Positions 15,066 through 24,439 of a stretch of DNA of 37,249 nucleotides are shown in pieces. Source of the DNA: Clostridium_AW malenominatum (lineage in GTDB: Bacteria > Bacillota > Clostridia > Clostridiales > Clostridiaceae); assembly GCF_039521365.1 (NCBI RefSeq), contig NZ_BAAACF010000014.1, positions 1 to 37,249 on the forward strand. The letters run 5' to 3'. The translations under genes were made by a program, and so were the position numbers. The notes under the pieces were generated by a model that saw only the letters and a list, made by a program, of their open reading frames with translations, ran no database searches and was not told the DNA's origin. Position 1 is the first letter of the stretch. The number at the start of each line of letters is the position of its first letter.

Positions 15066-15509
15066 TTACTTTCTTCGCTCCTTAAAAAAATCTTTTAATA
15101 TAATACTACATTCATCCATATACATCCACTGAACTTCTACGTTACTTTTTAAATATATATTTTGTAAAATATCTATGACAGAACCACAAGCCCCTAAATT
15201 AGGCTCAAAAGTCCCAATATAAACTTTCTTTAATCTAGATTGAATTATAGCACCTGCACACATTGGACAAGGTTCTAATGTGACATACATCTCACAATCC
15301 TTTAATCTCCAATCACCTAAATAATTAGATGCATTTTTTATTGCTATAATTTCCGCATGAGCAGTGGAATCCTTTAAAGTTTCTATGCTGTTATGTCCTC
15401 TCCCTATTATAATATTGTTCTTAACAATAACTGCTCCTACTGGCACTTCATTTATACTTTTAGCCTTTTTAGCCTCTTCTAAAGCATAATTCATAAAGGA
15501 TTTATTCAT
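15066..15509 (-). CDS. tadA: tRNA-specific adenosine deaminase TadA
   Basis: A 147-residue zinc deaminase that converts A34 to inosine in tRNA-Arg(ACG). The CDA motif is complete: HAE with H51 (zinc) and E53 (proton shuttle), and PCPMC with C81 and C84 (zinc). The length is normal for TadA. Start ATG with SD AGGAGA. Its substrate, tRNA-Arg(ACG), is encoded in the same window at 26077-26153. It lies between tRNA-Arg(CCT) and tRNA-Ser(CGA), all on the minus strand. Confidence 0.94.
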   Translation of the reverse strand: MNKSFMNYALEEAKKAKSINEVPVGAVIVKNNIIIGRGHNSIETLKDSTAHAEIIAIKNASNYLGDWRLKDCEMYVTLEPCPMCAGAIIQSRLKKVYIGTFEPNLGACGSVIDILQNIYLKSNVEVQWMYMDECSIILKDFFKERRK

Positions 15510-15532
15510 AATATATTCTCCTGTAAATATAT

Positions 15533-15564
15533 TAAAAGCCCACAGTTTACACTGAAGGCTTTTT
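15533..15564 (-). terminator. terminator of tRNA-Arg(CCT)
   Basis: On the minus strand AAAAGCC and GGCTTTT pair with an inner CAGT/ACTG stem, immediately after the encoded CCA. The trailing U run is short, so read-through into tadA is possible. Confidence 0.65.
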
Positions 15565-15641
15565 TGGTGTTCCCGGCGGGAGTCGAACCCACGGCCTACC
15601 GCTTAGGAGGCGATCGCTCTATCCTACTGAGCTACGGAAAC
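15565..15641 (-). tRNA. tRNA-Arg (anticodon CCT)
   Basis: A 77-nt cloverleaf with anticodon loop CTCCTAA, T-arm GGTTCGACTCC and encoded CCA. The acceptor stem has one G-U pair. It reads AGG. Confidence 0.96.
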
Positions 15642-15661
15642 ATATTAGTATTTTCTATAAT

Positions 15662-15690
15662 AGTTTATTATAATTTATTTTTGTTGTCAA
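15662..15690 (-). promoter_or_regulatory. promoter for tRNA-Arg(CCT)
   Basis: On the minus strand a perfect TTGACA (15685-15690), 17-base spacer and a weak TAAACT (15662-15667), about 20 bases ahead of the tRNA. Confidence 0.5.
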
Positions 15691-15791
15691 TATAATTTGG
15701 ATTAGCTGCCATTTATATAAACTTCTTTCATTTTATATATAGATAATGTAAAATATTCCTTAATACATTAGTATAAACTCTGGAGGAAAAT

Positions 15792-16688
15792 ATGATTAAA
15801 ATATATAATAGAAAAACTAACTCTTATGACATTGAACAAGTTTCTGGGGAAAAATATTTAAACTGGACTTATAACACACCTATTGGAATGTCACTCTTAC
15901 AAATTTTCTTAAAGAGAAAAGTTTTCTCTAGTCTTTATGGTAAATATTGTGATACCCGCTCAAGTTCAAAAAAAATAGTGAGTTTTGTTAAAGACTTCAA
16001 TATTAATATGAACGAATATGAACTTAACTTGAATGATTTTAAATCCTTTAATGAATTTTTTATTAGAAAAATCAAATCGCAGTATAGACCTATTTCTAGG
16101 GACAAAAATATTTTTATTTCTCCTGGAGATGGAAGAATATCTATTTACGAAAGTATTGATTTAAATAAAATTGTTCAAGTAAAAGGCTTTCATTATAGTA
16201 TGAAGGAATTAATTAACGATGATACCATTGCTTCTTTATACAATAACGGAACTTGTATTATATTAAGACTATGTCCTACTGACTACCATAGATTTCATTT
16301 TGTGGATGATGGAGTTTGTGAAGATACAATAAAAATAAATGGCCAATATTATTCAGTTAACCCTATTGCATTAAATAAAATATCTAAGCTGTACTGCCAA
16401 AATAAAAGGGAATGGTCTTTATTTCACACCGAAAACTTTGGAGAAGTTCTCTACTTAGAAGTTGGAGCTACCTGCGTTGGCTCAATAATCCAAACTTATT
16501 CTCCTAATAAAAAAATGTTAAAGGGAGATGAAAAAGGTTATTTTAAATTCGGCGGCTCTACGATTATATTGTTTTTACAGAAAGATAAGGTTGCTATTGA
16601 TAAGGATATATTAGAACAAACTAGCTTAGGCTTTGAAACAAAGGTTTTAATGGGTGAAAAAATCGGATTAAAATTTAAACGTGAATAA
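15792..16688 (+). CDS. psd: phosphatidylserine decarboxylase proenzyme
   Basis: Converts phosphatidylserine to phosphatidylethanolamine at the membrane. The proenzyme cleaves itself at a Gly-Ser bond to form a pyruvoyl cofactor. Here the LGST-type motif reads GGST at about residues 254-257, so cleavage should fall before Ser256. The other catalytic elements are SPGDGRI (Asp near 113) and DYHRFHF (His near 168-171). The length (298) fits the Clostridium-type Psd. SD TGGAGG, ATG start. No phosphatidylserine synthase gene is adjacent. It is convergent with the ger operon and shares a hairpin with it. Confidence 0.95.
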   Translation: MIKIYNRKTNSYDIEQVSGEKYLNWTYNTPIGMSLLQIFLKRKVFSSLYGKYCDTRSSSKKIVSFVKDFNINMNEYELNLNDFKSFNEFFIRKIKSQYRPISRDKNIFISPGDGRISIYESIDLNKIVQVKGFHYSMKELINDDTIASLYNNGTCIILRLCPTDYHRFHFVDDGVCEDTIKINGQYYSVNPIALNKISKLYCQNKREWSLFHTENFGEVLYLEVGATCVGSIIQTYSPNKKMLKGDEKGYFKFGGSTIILFLQKDKVAIDKDILEQTSLGFETKVLMGEKIGLKFKRE

Positions 16689-16707
16689 TTAAAATTTATT
16701 CACGTTT
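16677..16707. terminator. shared hairpin overlapping the psd and gerC stop codons
   Basis: AAACGTGAATAA (16677-16688) and TTATTCACGTTT (16696-16707) form a perfect 12-bp stem with a 7-base loop. The psd stop (16686-16688) lies in the left arm and the ger C-subunit stop (16706-16708) at the end of the right arm. The U tails are modest on both strands. Confidence 0.65.
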
Positions 16708-17821
16708 AATAATTTCCTTTTCCCTGCCTTGAAACTTTAACATTAACATTTACATCTATTTGAGAATTGCTCACTACTTCGTCCCAGTCAACACCTGTTC
16801 GTCTACCATATTTAGCTGATGCTACTCTACCTAATTCAAGTAAGTCCAATTTATATACACTTTGCATTTTATGAATAAATTCTTCTCCTTGTTCTTCTAT
16901 TTGCCTAGACATTCTATCTTTAAATATCCTTAGATTTTTAGTATTCTCAAATATATCCATATCTTGCTCATTATAAGTTACTTCTAAATCAATATTTAAA
17001 TTAATTATAAATTTATATCTATCCCCTTCTTTAATAACTTTAACCTTTCTTTTATTTTCCGCCGATGCTCCCACAAATTTATAAGTATCATCCGCTAATG
17101 TTAATTCTCCAGTTCCTTTTGAACCAGATAATAAATTCATGATTTTAGCTTCGTTTAAATTTAGCTTCAATACCATTCTATCTTTAGTAAATATTGCAGC
17201 ACCAGTAACTACTATCCCTTCATGTGTAATTTCAATATATGGCAACATAACTCTTCTTCCTTCTGCTAATGATTTTGAAGAGACGTTTGTGACCTTAAAA
17301 TCATCTGAAAAGAAATATGAAAATCTTAAATTTTTAATTAGACCTTCTATAAATTCCGTCGAACTATTATATCCCTGTTGCTCATATTCAAGTATGTGTT
17401 TTGTTTTATCTTTACATACTACCATCAGCGCATGGTCATTAATATCATGACTATTAAATAAACCGTCAATTATATTAGCTATTCCATCTTTAGCTACCTC
17501 TTCACTAAATATAAACATTCTTTCCAATCCATTGAAAATTTTTTTATTAATTTTTCTTTGCCTATCAGACCTAGTTTCAATTACAAAACTTCCTTCTCCT
17601 TCTACCGTTAAATTGTTAGTGCGTCCATCGCTACCAAATATATAATAAGTAATGGGAATACTATAAACCACTTCATCTCCAACTTTTGATTTCAAATCAT
17701 AACCTATTCCAAAAGGAATAGCTACCTCTTCTGAATATCTAACCTCTTCCCCCTGCCTTGCATAATAGGATAGAAATACTATAATAATTATTACACCTAA
17801 AAATTTATACATTCTTTCCAT
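16706..17821 (-). CDS. GerC-type spore germination protein lacking the lipobox
   Basis: A Ger(x)C family subunit of a germinant receptor, 371 residues. The family pattern is visible: an early EEVAIPFGIGYDL strand, the middle VVTGAAIFTKDRMVLKLNLNEA region, and a C-terminal QSVYKLDLLELGRVASAKY helix. Family members are normally lipoproteins with an SGCW-type lipobox. Here the N-terminal hydrophobic segment ends FLSYYARQGEEV with no cysteine, so the protein should be held by an uncleaved signal anchor or released. Upstream ATG codons exist at 17830, but AAGGATG precedes the ATG at 17821. It overlaps the B gene by 17 bases. Expected location: outer face of the spore inner membrane. Confidence 0.88.
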   Translation of the reverse strand: MERMYKFLGVIIIIVFLSYYARQGEEVRYSEEVAIPFGIGYDLKSKVGDEVVYSIPITYYIFGSDGRTNNLTVEGEGSFVIETRSDRQRKINKKIFNGLERMFIFSEEVAKDGIANIIDGLFNSHDINDHALMVVCKDKTKHILEYEQQGYNSSTEFIEGLIKNLRFSYFFSDDFKVTNVSSKSLAEGRRVMLPYIEITHEGIVVTGAAIFTKDRMVLKLNLNEAKIMNLLSGSKGTGELTLADDTYKFVGASAENKRKVKVIKEGDRYKFIINLNIDLEVTYNEQDMDIFENTKNLRIFKDRMSRQIEEQGEEFIHKMQSVYKLDLLELGRVASAKYGRRTGVDWDEVVSNSQIDVNVNVKVSRQGKGNY

Positions 17822-18896
17822 AGCTAACATCCTTTTTTACTAATATAGCAATTATAGTTATAAAAAAAATAGTATATGCTAAGACAAAAGGGGTTGCTAA
17901 TTTGATAAAGTTATTAATAATTACTGCATTCTCAAAGTAGGTGCTAATAAATAAAATCACCGGAAAAACTAATATAACAACAAACTTTCTATCTATTTTT
18001 CCTCCTATTATATCTGCAAATATATATGTGCTAAAAAAATAATTATTAGAAATAGTTTTTATTATTATATTAACCCATAAAAAAATAAATATATATCTCA
18101 TATTATTAATTAAAGGTATTATCAAAGTTTCTGTAGTAGTTATTAAAGGCCAATTTACTTTATTTATAGTTTCACTCCCTAAATAATACAAGCATATGAA
18201 TTGTACCCAACTATAAGATATTAATACAAATAAGCAAGCTTTTAGTGAATAACTTTTTATTTTTTTCTTATTTTCTACATAAGGATATATTAGAAAAAAT
18301 ACTTCTATACCTGTATATGAAAATATAGTTTCATATGCCCCTTTTAATATTTGCGAAATACTTGATTTAAATACAGGCCGAATATTTAGCATTTGTCCTT
18401 CTTTAATTCCAGGCAGCGGAAATGTTAGTAAAAATATTGTTATAAATAACATAACAATATTTAGTCTCCCTATTAATTTTAAATCCTTAAACACAGTATA
18501 TAAAGCTACTAAACTAATAAGAAAAATAGTATTATTTTTATTTAAAAAAAAGCTTAAGAAATTAACTAATATATAACCTGTAGGCGCCAAACCAGTTATT
18601 GCGTTATATATAAATATTGTAAAAAATAAAAAATTCAATATATTTCCTACTATCTTTCCAAAGTATTTTCTACTTAAAAACAATATGTTTTTATCAGGAT
18701 ATATTTTACTTATGTATATTCCTAATAAGCATATATAAAAAGGATATATACTTCCTAATATTATAGATATCCATCCATCTTCATATGCATATTTACTCAC
18801 ATTGGCAGGTAAAACTAATATACCTACACCAATAATATTTCCTATAATGATACTCATAAATTCTATAGGAGTTAGTATATTATTCTTTATTTCCAA
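17805..18896 (-). CDS. GerB-type spore germination permease
   Basis: A 363-residue integral membrane subunit of a germinant receptor, related to amino acid permeases. About ten hydrophobic segments are visible. The first contains the family motif GNIIGVGILVLP, and a later ETIFSYTGIEVFF segment matches the middle of GerAB-type proteins. B subunits are thought to bind the germinant or form its channel. The start is TTG with AGGAGG 7 bases upstream; no ATG competes. It overlaps the A gene by 17 bases and the C gene by 17 bases, indicating translational coupling. Confidence 0.92.
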   Translation of the reverse strand: MEIKNNILTPIEFMSIIIGNIIGVGILVLPANVSKYAYEDGWISIILGSIYPFYICLLGIYISKIYPDKNILFLSRKYFGKIVGNILNFLFFTIFIYNAITGLAPTGYILVNFLSFFLNKNNTIFLISLVALYTVFKDLKLIGRLNIVMLFITIFLLTFPLPGIKEGQMLNIRPVFKSSISQILKGAYETIFSYTGIEVFFLIYPYVENKKKIKSYSLKACLFVLISYSWVQFICLYYLGSETINKVNWPLITTTETLIIPLINNMRYIFIFLWVNIIIKTISNNYFFSTYIFADIIGGKIDRKFVVILVFPVILFISTYFENAVIINNFIKLATPFVLAYTIFFITIIAILVKKDVSYGKNV

Positions 18897-20373
18897 ACTT
18901 AAACCTCCTATACTTAAAATTTCTTTGTCTCACTTTATCTTCTGGCCCAATATCTTCTGGCCTTTTATCCATCTTCCATAAAGGTGCTCTAATAAAAATA
19001 TCTTTTAAATCAGACTGGTTTAATGAAATATAAGGAACTCCAAAACTATCTAATGATAACAAATGAACTATCATTACAAACCAAAACAAAACAATGCCTA
19101 GTGCCCCCATAAAATTTGAAATTACCAGTAGTGGAAACTTTAATAATCTAATAGTTAAAGTCATTTCATAGTTAGGAATTAAAAACGAAGCAATAACAGA
19201 TGCACCAACTACTAACAAAGTGTCAGGACTTACAATTTTAGCCCTAACAGACATTTCCCCAATTATTATACCTCCAATTACGCTTAGGGTTTGAGCAACT
19301 TTACTAGGAAGTCTTATTCCGCCCTCCCTTAAAACCTCAATAAATACCTCCATAATGAGTATTTCAAAAAAGGGATTTAGTGCTATTTCTGATCTAGATC
19401 TTATTATAGGTAAAGCTAATTTTATGGATAGGGCTTCTATATTAAATTTTGCGAAATTCAAATATATAGAGCTAAAAGATATAACCACAAATATTGATAT
19501 AATCCTTAAGAATCTTATAAATGATGCTACAATAAATCTTTGATAATAATCTTCAGATGTTTGAAAAAACTCGATAAATAACGCTGGCACAGTGGCTACT
19601 TGTGGGCTGCCCTCTACAAATAATCCAATTTTTCCTTCAACTATATTAGCTTCAACAACATCTGCCCTTTCTGTAATATAATATTGCGGAAAAACACTGT
19701 ATGTATGATTTTCAATATATTGTCCTAACTGACCTACACCTATAATGACGTCAATATTTTTATTAATATTTTTAATTTTATCTCTTACAGATTTTAAAGT
19801 TTTTTCGTTTACTATTCCCTTTATATATACCATTGCAACTTCAGATTGGGATATTTTTCCTATCACAAATTTCTCTATTACTAAATTTTTGTCCTTTATT
19901 CTTCTTTTTATAATACTTAAATTTATCTCCATATTTTCGATAAAAGCCTCTCTCGGACCTCTAACAGTACTCTCATTTTCAGGTTCTGAAATAGCTCTGT
20001 AATTTCCACCACTAGATTCTATAATAATGTATTTTAAGCAATCTTCTAATATTAATACAGCATTCCCAAATTTTATTGAATCTACAGTTTTATTAATGTC
20101 ATTTTCTAGTATATTATCTCCTACGCATATATATTTTTTACATATATAGCTTTCCAAATCCTCTTTACCTTTTAAGTTTTCCCTCGCTTCTATCATTAGT
20201 GGTTGTAATATATCTCTATTAATCGCATTCTTATCTACTAGTCCATTTATAAATATTAATGCAGCTTCTATATATTCATCAGTTCCAATAAAGAACTTTT
20301 TAACTATTAAGGAGCTACCTTCTTCTAAATGATTCTTAATTTTATTAATATTTTCTTCTAAATTGTTATTCAT
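18880..20373 (-). CDS. GerA-type spore germination protein
   Basis: A 497-residue germinant receptor A subunit. The N-terminal soluble half carries the family segments GREAFIENME-like (here GPREAFIENMEINLSIIKRR) and VAMVYIKGIVNE. The C-terminal half has about five membrane segments and the motifs ERADVVEANIVEGKIGLFVEG, EVFIEVLREGGIRLP, GGIIIGEMSV and PNYEMTLTIRLLKFP. A run of five extra codons upstream is open, but GGTGAT is placed for the ATG at 20373. It is the first gene of the A-B-C operon, which acts in dormant spores to sense nutrients; the ligand cannot be told from sequence. Confidence 0.94.
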   Translation of the reverse strand: MNNNLEENINKIKNHLEEGSSLIVKKFFIGTDEYIEAALIFINGLVDKNAINRDILQPLMIEARENLKGKEDLESYICKKYICVGDNILENDINKTVDSIKFGNAVLILEDCLKYIIIESSGGNYRAISEPENESTVRGPREAFIENMEINLSIIKRRIKDKNLVIEKFVIGKISQSEVAMVYIKGIVNEKTLKSVRDKIKNINKNIDVIIGVGQLGQYIENHTYSVFPQYYITERADVVEANIVEGKIGLFVEGSPQVATVPALFIEFFQTSEDYYQRFIVASFIRFLRIISIFVVISFSSIYLNFAKFNIEALSIKLALPIIRSRSEIALNPFFEILIMEVFIEVLREGGIRLPSKVAQTLSVIGGIIIGEMSVRAKIVSPDTLLVVGASVIASFLIPNYEMTLTIRLLKFPLLVISNFMGALGIVLFWFVMIVHLLSLDSFGVPYISLNQSDLKDIFIRAPLWKMDKRPEDIGPEDKVRQRNFKYRRFKFGNKE

Positions 20374-20404
20374 ACGTACTATCACCACAACTATATTAAT
20401 ACTT

Positions 20405-20435
20405 TATTTTAATCATTACTTACTTTTTTTATTCA
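20405..20435 (-). promoter_or_regulatory. candidate sigma-G promoter for the ger operon
   Basis: On the minus strand TGAATA (20430-20435), 18-base spacer, TAAAATA (20405-20411). This resembles the forespore sigma-G pattern (-35 GHATR, -10 CATWHTA) with the -10 imperfect. It lies between the upstream terminator and the A gene, about 30 bases before the ATG. Confidence 0.45.
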
Positions 20436-20444
20436 AAAATAAAA

Positions 20445-20475
20445 AACACCTGTAATTAATAAAATTACAGGTGTT
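20445..20475 (-). terminator. terminator of the ABC transporter operon
   Basis: AACACCTGTAATT and AATTACAGGTGTT form a perfect 13-bp stem with a 5-base loop. On the minus strand TTTTATTTTTG follows, just after the last permease gene. Confidence 0.92.
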
Positions 20476-20481
20476 CTTATT

Positions 20482-21741
20482 TTAAGCAGACATGGATTTA
20501 TTTTTCATTTGTACTCCCTTTTTCCAAGCATGTAGTCCTAGGGATACTCCTATTACTCCATATGCCACAAACACTCTAAAATATTCTCCTATTTGAGGAT
20601 TATCAAATAGGTTTTTTCCAGCCATAGGTGAAACTATAAATAAAGTGTGGAACAATATTATTCCTAATATAGCTTGACCATTTGTAGCCTTAGATACAGA
20701 TGCACCTCCTATTAAGAGTGCAGCTATAGCAAACATACCTACCTGTTCATGGCTACCATAAGTATTTAAGGTTCCTATATTCTGAAGGAATATTAATTGC
20801 CCCCAAGCCCCTAAAACTGTAGAAATTATTATTGCTATTATTCTTACTTTATTAACTTTAATTCCTGAAGCGTTAGCCACTTGCATACTGTGACCTACAG
20901 TACGCATATCTTGACCTAACTTAGTTTTTACTATAAATACATTAAATAAACACAATATACCTATTACTATCATTGTTGCTATAGGTACATTAATAAACTC
21001 TAATGTGAATTTAAATTTTGGTAATATATTTATCAATATAATAACAACAATAGATAAACTTACATATATTATTCTTTTAATATATTCTTTTTTGTATTTT
21101 ATAATATTATATAAGTTATATAATATTATAACTGCTAATAAAATTATCATTACGTCATACAAAGATAATTTTATAAATTTATTAAATAAATTATCTAAGG
21201 AATATTTTATACCATCCTTTAAATCTACGGTATTTTTTATTCCCATTCCTCCACTTAACACTAATACGGGATTTTTCATAGGAATAATAGTACCTACTAA
21301 AAATAAGAATAAAAATTGATATAACCCATTAGCAAATAACCCCAATATCATACTTGCTATCATTTCTTGTCCCTTTGTTTTATTTAATAATTTTCCTGTT
21401 AGGTATCCAAAAATAATAGCTAATGGTGTACTTAATAATACGCATAATAGAAATCCTGCTATGCCACCTACGTTCCAATGAGTTACAGCTATAACGGCAA
21501 TTTGCCCTGCCATAGCTCCAATTACGATACCAAAATTTAATCCCATACCTGCAATTACAGGTATTATAAGAGCGAGTACTAAGAAGGAGTTTCTCGCAAT
21601 TCTTACTACTAGTTCATCTAATACAAAGGATAAAGGTTGTGCTGAAAGCTTTATTCCTGCAATGCATAAAATAACAAATAATATGGTAACAATATTATCA
21701 AAAATCGCCTTTTTTAACTTTGATGAAAAATCGCTATTCAC
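20482..21741 (-). CDS. ABC transporter permease (nucleoside/simple-sugar type), second subunit
   Basis: A 419-residue polytopic permease of the branched-chain/simple-sugar permease superfamily. Family motifs are GMGLNFGIVIGAMAGQIAV, LLNKTKGQEMIASMILGLFANG and VANASGIKVNKVRIIAIIIS, with a late IAALLIGGASVSKATNGQA. About ten membrane segments. An extra hydrophilic/hydrophobic insertion (about 165-245) separates the halves and makes it longer than its partner. The start is GTG with GGAGG-type SD, overlapping the end of the first permease by 8 bases. Pair resembles the NupP/NupQ-like permeases, but the substrate is unproven. Confidence 0.88.
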   Translation of the reverse strand: MNSDFSSKLKKAIFDNIVTILFVILCIAGIKLSAQPLSFVLDELVVRIARNSFLVLALIIPVIAGMGLNFGIVIGAMAGQIAVIAVTHWNVGGIAGFLLCVLLSTPLAIIFGYLTGKLLNKTKGQEMIASMILGLFANGLYQFLFLFLVGTIIPMKNPVLVLSGGMGIKNTVDLKDGIKYSLDNLFNKFIKLSLYDVMIILLAVIILYNLYNIIKYKKEYIKRIIYVSLSIVVIILINILPKFKFTLEFINVPIATMIVIGILCLFNVFIVKTKLGQDMRTVGHSMQVANASGIKVNKVRIIAIIISTVLGAWGQLIFLQNIGTLNTYGSHEQVGMFAIAALLIGGASVSKATNGQAILGIILFHTLFIVSPMAGKNLFDNPQIGEYFRVFVAYGVIGVSLGLHAWKKGVQMKNKSMSA

Positions 21742-22783
21742 TTACATCCCCTCCTCCTACTTTTGTTAATGCATAGAGAATTATACCATTGCTCACTATT
21801 ATTCTTACTACTTCTGCTAGGTTTCCTTCAGTAACTATTTTATTAGCAACAGGAAGACCTATAGTTAATAAACCTTGGAATAGTATAGTTCCTATGATAA
21901 CATGAGATATCTTAGCATTAGTAGCTGAAGCACCACCAATTAGAATTGCCGCTACCGCTGCAAACCCCATCATCATTGGAGCTTGATAAAGTTGATAAAA
22001 TCCATAACTTTGTGCATATATAATAATTCCTACCGCACCAAAAATTGTAGATAACATTGTGCCTAATAATCTTGACTTGTCTACATTTATTCCAGAAGCT
22101 TCTGCAAACTTTGGGTTGCTTCCTGCAGCTATCATGGCTACTCCAGACTTACTTCTTAAGATTAGCCACATAATCAAACAACATATTAAAAACGCAAAAA
22201 TTAGTCCTGTTGGAAATTTTATTCCCATAAGTTTAAATGATAGAAAATTATCTAATTGTTTATCATATCTTCCTGAAAGAGTTATAGTAGTTCTTAATCC
22301 TTTACCAATTGGCCATTTTAGCTCCGCACTTTGAAAAGGAATTAAAAGCCATCCTATACACATTAAAGATACAGATGAGAAACCTGCGTAGGTTGAAACC
22401 ATCATTTCTGATCCCTTGACCCTATTTAACAGTAATCCATATAAGTACCCTACTATACTAGATAAAGGAATCGATATTAATATAGCTACAAATAGAGCCG
22501 TAAATCCTCTTAAGTTCATCTCTATACTTATTAATCCTGCAAGAAGTCCTGCTAGTATACCTAGAGGCAAACCAAAGTTAAGTCCTATTCCACATAATAT
22601 TCCAGGTGCCATAGCAAGAACTAATACACCATTCATTCCTACTCTTACTAAGGTATCTGATATTAAATCAGGTAGTGACAATTTTAATCCTACTGATAAA
22701 ATACATAGGATTATAAAGAAGGTGGTTATAATAAGGCGCGGTAATCCTATTTTATCAATTAAGTCTTTAATTGTAGTTTTCAT
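21734..22783 (-). CDS. ABC transporter permease (nucleoside/simple-sugar type), first subunit
   Basis: A 349-residue permease paralogous to the neighbouring one: GIGLNFGLPLGILAGLLAGL, LLNRVKGSEMMVSTYAGF, AGSNPKFAEASGINVDKSRLLGT-type cytoplasmic loop and AAVAAILIGGASATNAKISH. About ten membrane segments. ATG start with GGGAGGAG; it overlaps the ATPase gene by 17 bases. Together the two permeases would form the membrane channel of an importer. Confidence 0.9.
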   Translation of the reverse strand: MKTTIKDLIDKIGLPRLIITTFFIILCILSVGLKLSLPDLISDTLVRVGMNGVLVLAMAPGILCGIGLNFGLPLGILAGLLAGLISIEMNLRGFTALFVAILISIPLSSIVGYLYGLLLNRVKGSEMMVSTYAGFSSVSLMCIGWLLIPFQSAELKWPIGKGLRTTITLSGRYDKQLDNFLSFKLMGIKFPTGLIFAFLICCLIMWLILRSKSGVAMIAAGSNPKFAEASGINVDKSRLLGTMLSTIFGAVGIIIYAQSYGFYQLYQAPMMMGFAAVAAILIGGASATNAKISHVIIGTILFQGLLTIGLPVANKIVTEGNLAEVVRIIVSNGIILYALTKVGGGDVSE

Positions 22784-24386
22784 TTAAAGACTCCTCCCTT
22801 CTTAAAGCATTTTTATGTCCAGCCATAAGTAATCCAAAATCTACATCGCTATCTTCAGGTTTTAAAACCCCTGCTAATTTTCCTTCAGATACAATAGCAA
22901 CCCTATCACAAACAGATCTAAGTTCAGCCAATTCGCTAGAAGTTATTATAACTGTCATTCCAAGCTCCCTACTAAGTTTTACTAATAATTCTAGGACTAA
23001 TTTCTTAGCTCCTATATCTATACCTCTTGTAGGTTCTGAAACAAAAAGAACCTTCGGATTTAATGTAAGAGCTCTTGCAATACAAACCTTTTGCTGATTT
23101 CCTCCGCTTAATCTTCTTGTAAGCTGCTGAGGTCCCGTACATCTTATATCTAAATCCTTAATCATATTTAAAGCGTGTTCTCTAATTAATTTATTATTAA
23201 TCTGTGTAAATAATCCATAGTTTTTAATGTAGCTTCCATTTATCTCCATAGAAGTTACAACTATATTTAATTCAATAGACTTATCTAAAAGAAGCCCTAC
23301 CCCTCTTCTATCCTCTGAAACAAAGGCTATTTTGCTTTTTAAAGCCTCTCTTGGATTATTTAACTTTAAAGGCTTATCCTCAAATACTACTTCTCCTTTT
23401 GAATTGAATAGCCCCATAATACCATTAGCTATCCCTATTTTACCTTGGCCCGCTAGCCCACCTATGCCTAATATTTCTCCTTTAAAAACTTCTAAGTTTA
23501 CTCCTTTAACTTCTTCTCCAGGCATATCTACTATTAAATTATTAATACTCATAATTACTTCTTTTTTATTACTTTCTTGTTCGTTATCCTTAGCTATTCT
23601 ATCAATACTTCTACCTACCATTAATTGAGCTAGCTCTATAATATTAGTCTCTTCCTTCTTTCTAGTGGCAACTAACTCTCCATCTCTTAATATAGTTATG
23701 TTATGGCATACTGCCATAACTTCATCTAATCTATGAGTTATAAAGATTATTGCTATGCCCGCTTTAGCTATGTTTTTCATAGCTTCCATTAATTTTTCAG
23801 CTTCACTTTCTGTAAGAACAGCTGTAGGTTCATCAAAAACCATTAATTTAATATTTTTCTTATCTATTTCCCTGGCAATTTCTATAAATTGCATATAACC
23901 AACTGGTAATCCAGATACCTTTACCCACTCTTCTATATCCAAACCTGCAGTTTTTAAAGCCTCTTTTGAATCCTTATTCATTTCATTGAAATCTAGGTTC
24001 TTAAGACTTTTTCCTAAAACTCTACTGACTAGATTATGCTTAGTATGTTCCCTATTTAGTTTTATATTTTCTGTAATACTAAAACCTGGTATTAGCATAA
24101 ATTCCTGATGCACCATACCAATTCCTTTTTCCATAGCTTCTTTAGGAGATTTTAAACAAACCTTCTCACCACTTATAAATACCTCTCCTTCATACCCTCC
24201 TGTGGAATGAACCACAGGCATACCAAAAAGTATATTCATTAAAGTAGATTTTCCAGCGCCGTTTTCTCCTAAAAGTGCATGGATTTCTCCCTCTTTAATT
24301 TTTAAATCTACACCTTTTAATACCTTATTTCCAAAATATTCTTTTTTAATACCTTCCATCCTTAGGACATATTCTTCTCCTACCAC
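22767..24386 (-). CDS. sugar/nucleoside-type ABC ATPase with two nucleotide-binding domains
   Basis: A 539-residue fused ATPase of the MglA/RbsA/NupO type. The first domain has Walker A GENGAGKST and Walker B LMVFDEPTAVLT; its signature reads VSGLPVGYMQFIEIARE, a divergent form. The second has a degenerate Walker A (GLAGQGKIG) but an intact signature LSGGNQQK and Walker B VLFVSEPTRGID. This asymmetry is usual for the family. The start is GTG (24386) with a strong GGGAGG 7 bases upstream. It follows the binding-protein gene across an attenuating terminator. Confidence 0.94.
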   Translation of the reverse strand: MVGEEYVLRMEGIKKEYFGNKVLKGVDLKIKEGEIHALLGENGAGKSTLMNILFGMPVVHSTGGYEGEVFISGEKVCLKSPKEAMEKGIGMVHQEFMLIPGFSITENIKLNREHTKHNLVSRVLGKSLKNLDFNEMNKDSKEALKTAGLDIEEWVKVSGLPVGYMQFIEIAREIDKKNIKLMVFDEPTAVLTESEAEKLMEAMKNIAKAGIAIIFITHRLDEVMAVCHNITILRDGELVATRKKEETNIIELAQLMVGRSIDRIAKDNEQESNKKEVIMSINNLIVDMPGEEVKGVNLEVFKGEILGIGGLAGQGKIGIANGIMGLFNSKGEVVFEDKPLKLNNPREALKSKIAFVSEDRRGVGLLLDKSIELNIVVTSMEINGSYIKNYGLFTQINNKLIREHALNMIKDLDIRCTGPQQLTRRLSGGNQQKVCIARALTLNPKVLFVSEPTRGIDIGAKKLVLELLVKLSRELGMTVIITSSELAELRSVCDRVAIVSEGKLAGVLKPEDSDVDFGLLMAGHKNALRREESLNENYN

Positions 24387-24439
24387 TTAGTATCCTCCCT
24401 CCAAAAACTTTGTTCACCAGGTTAAATAATTAAAAAACA

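Noticed and set aside
22416..22787. A 123-codon plus-strand frame opposite the permease gene
   Set aside because: It is antisense to a well-supported permease, with no SD and no recognisable domain.
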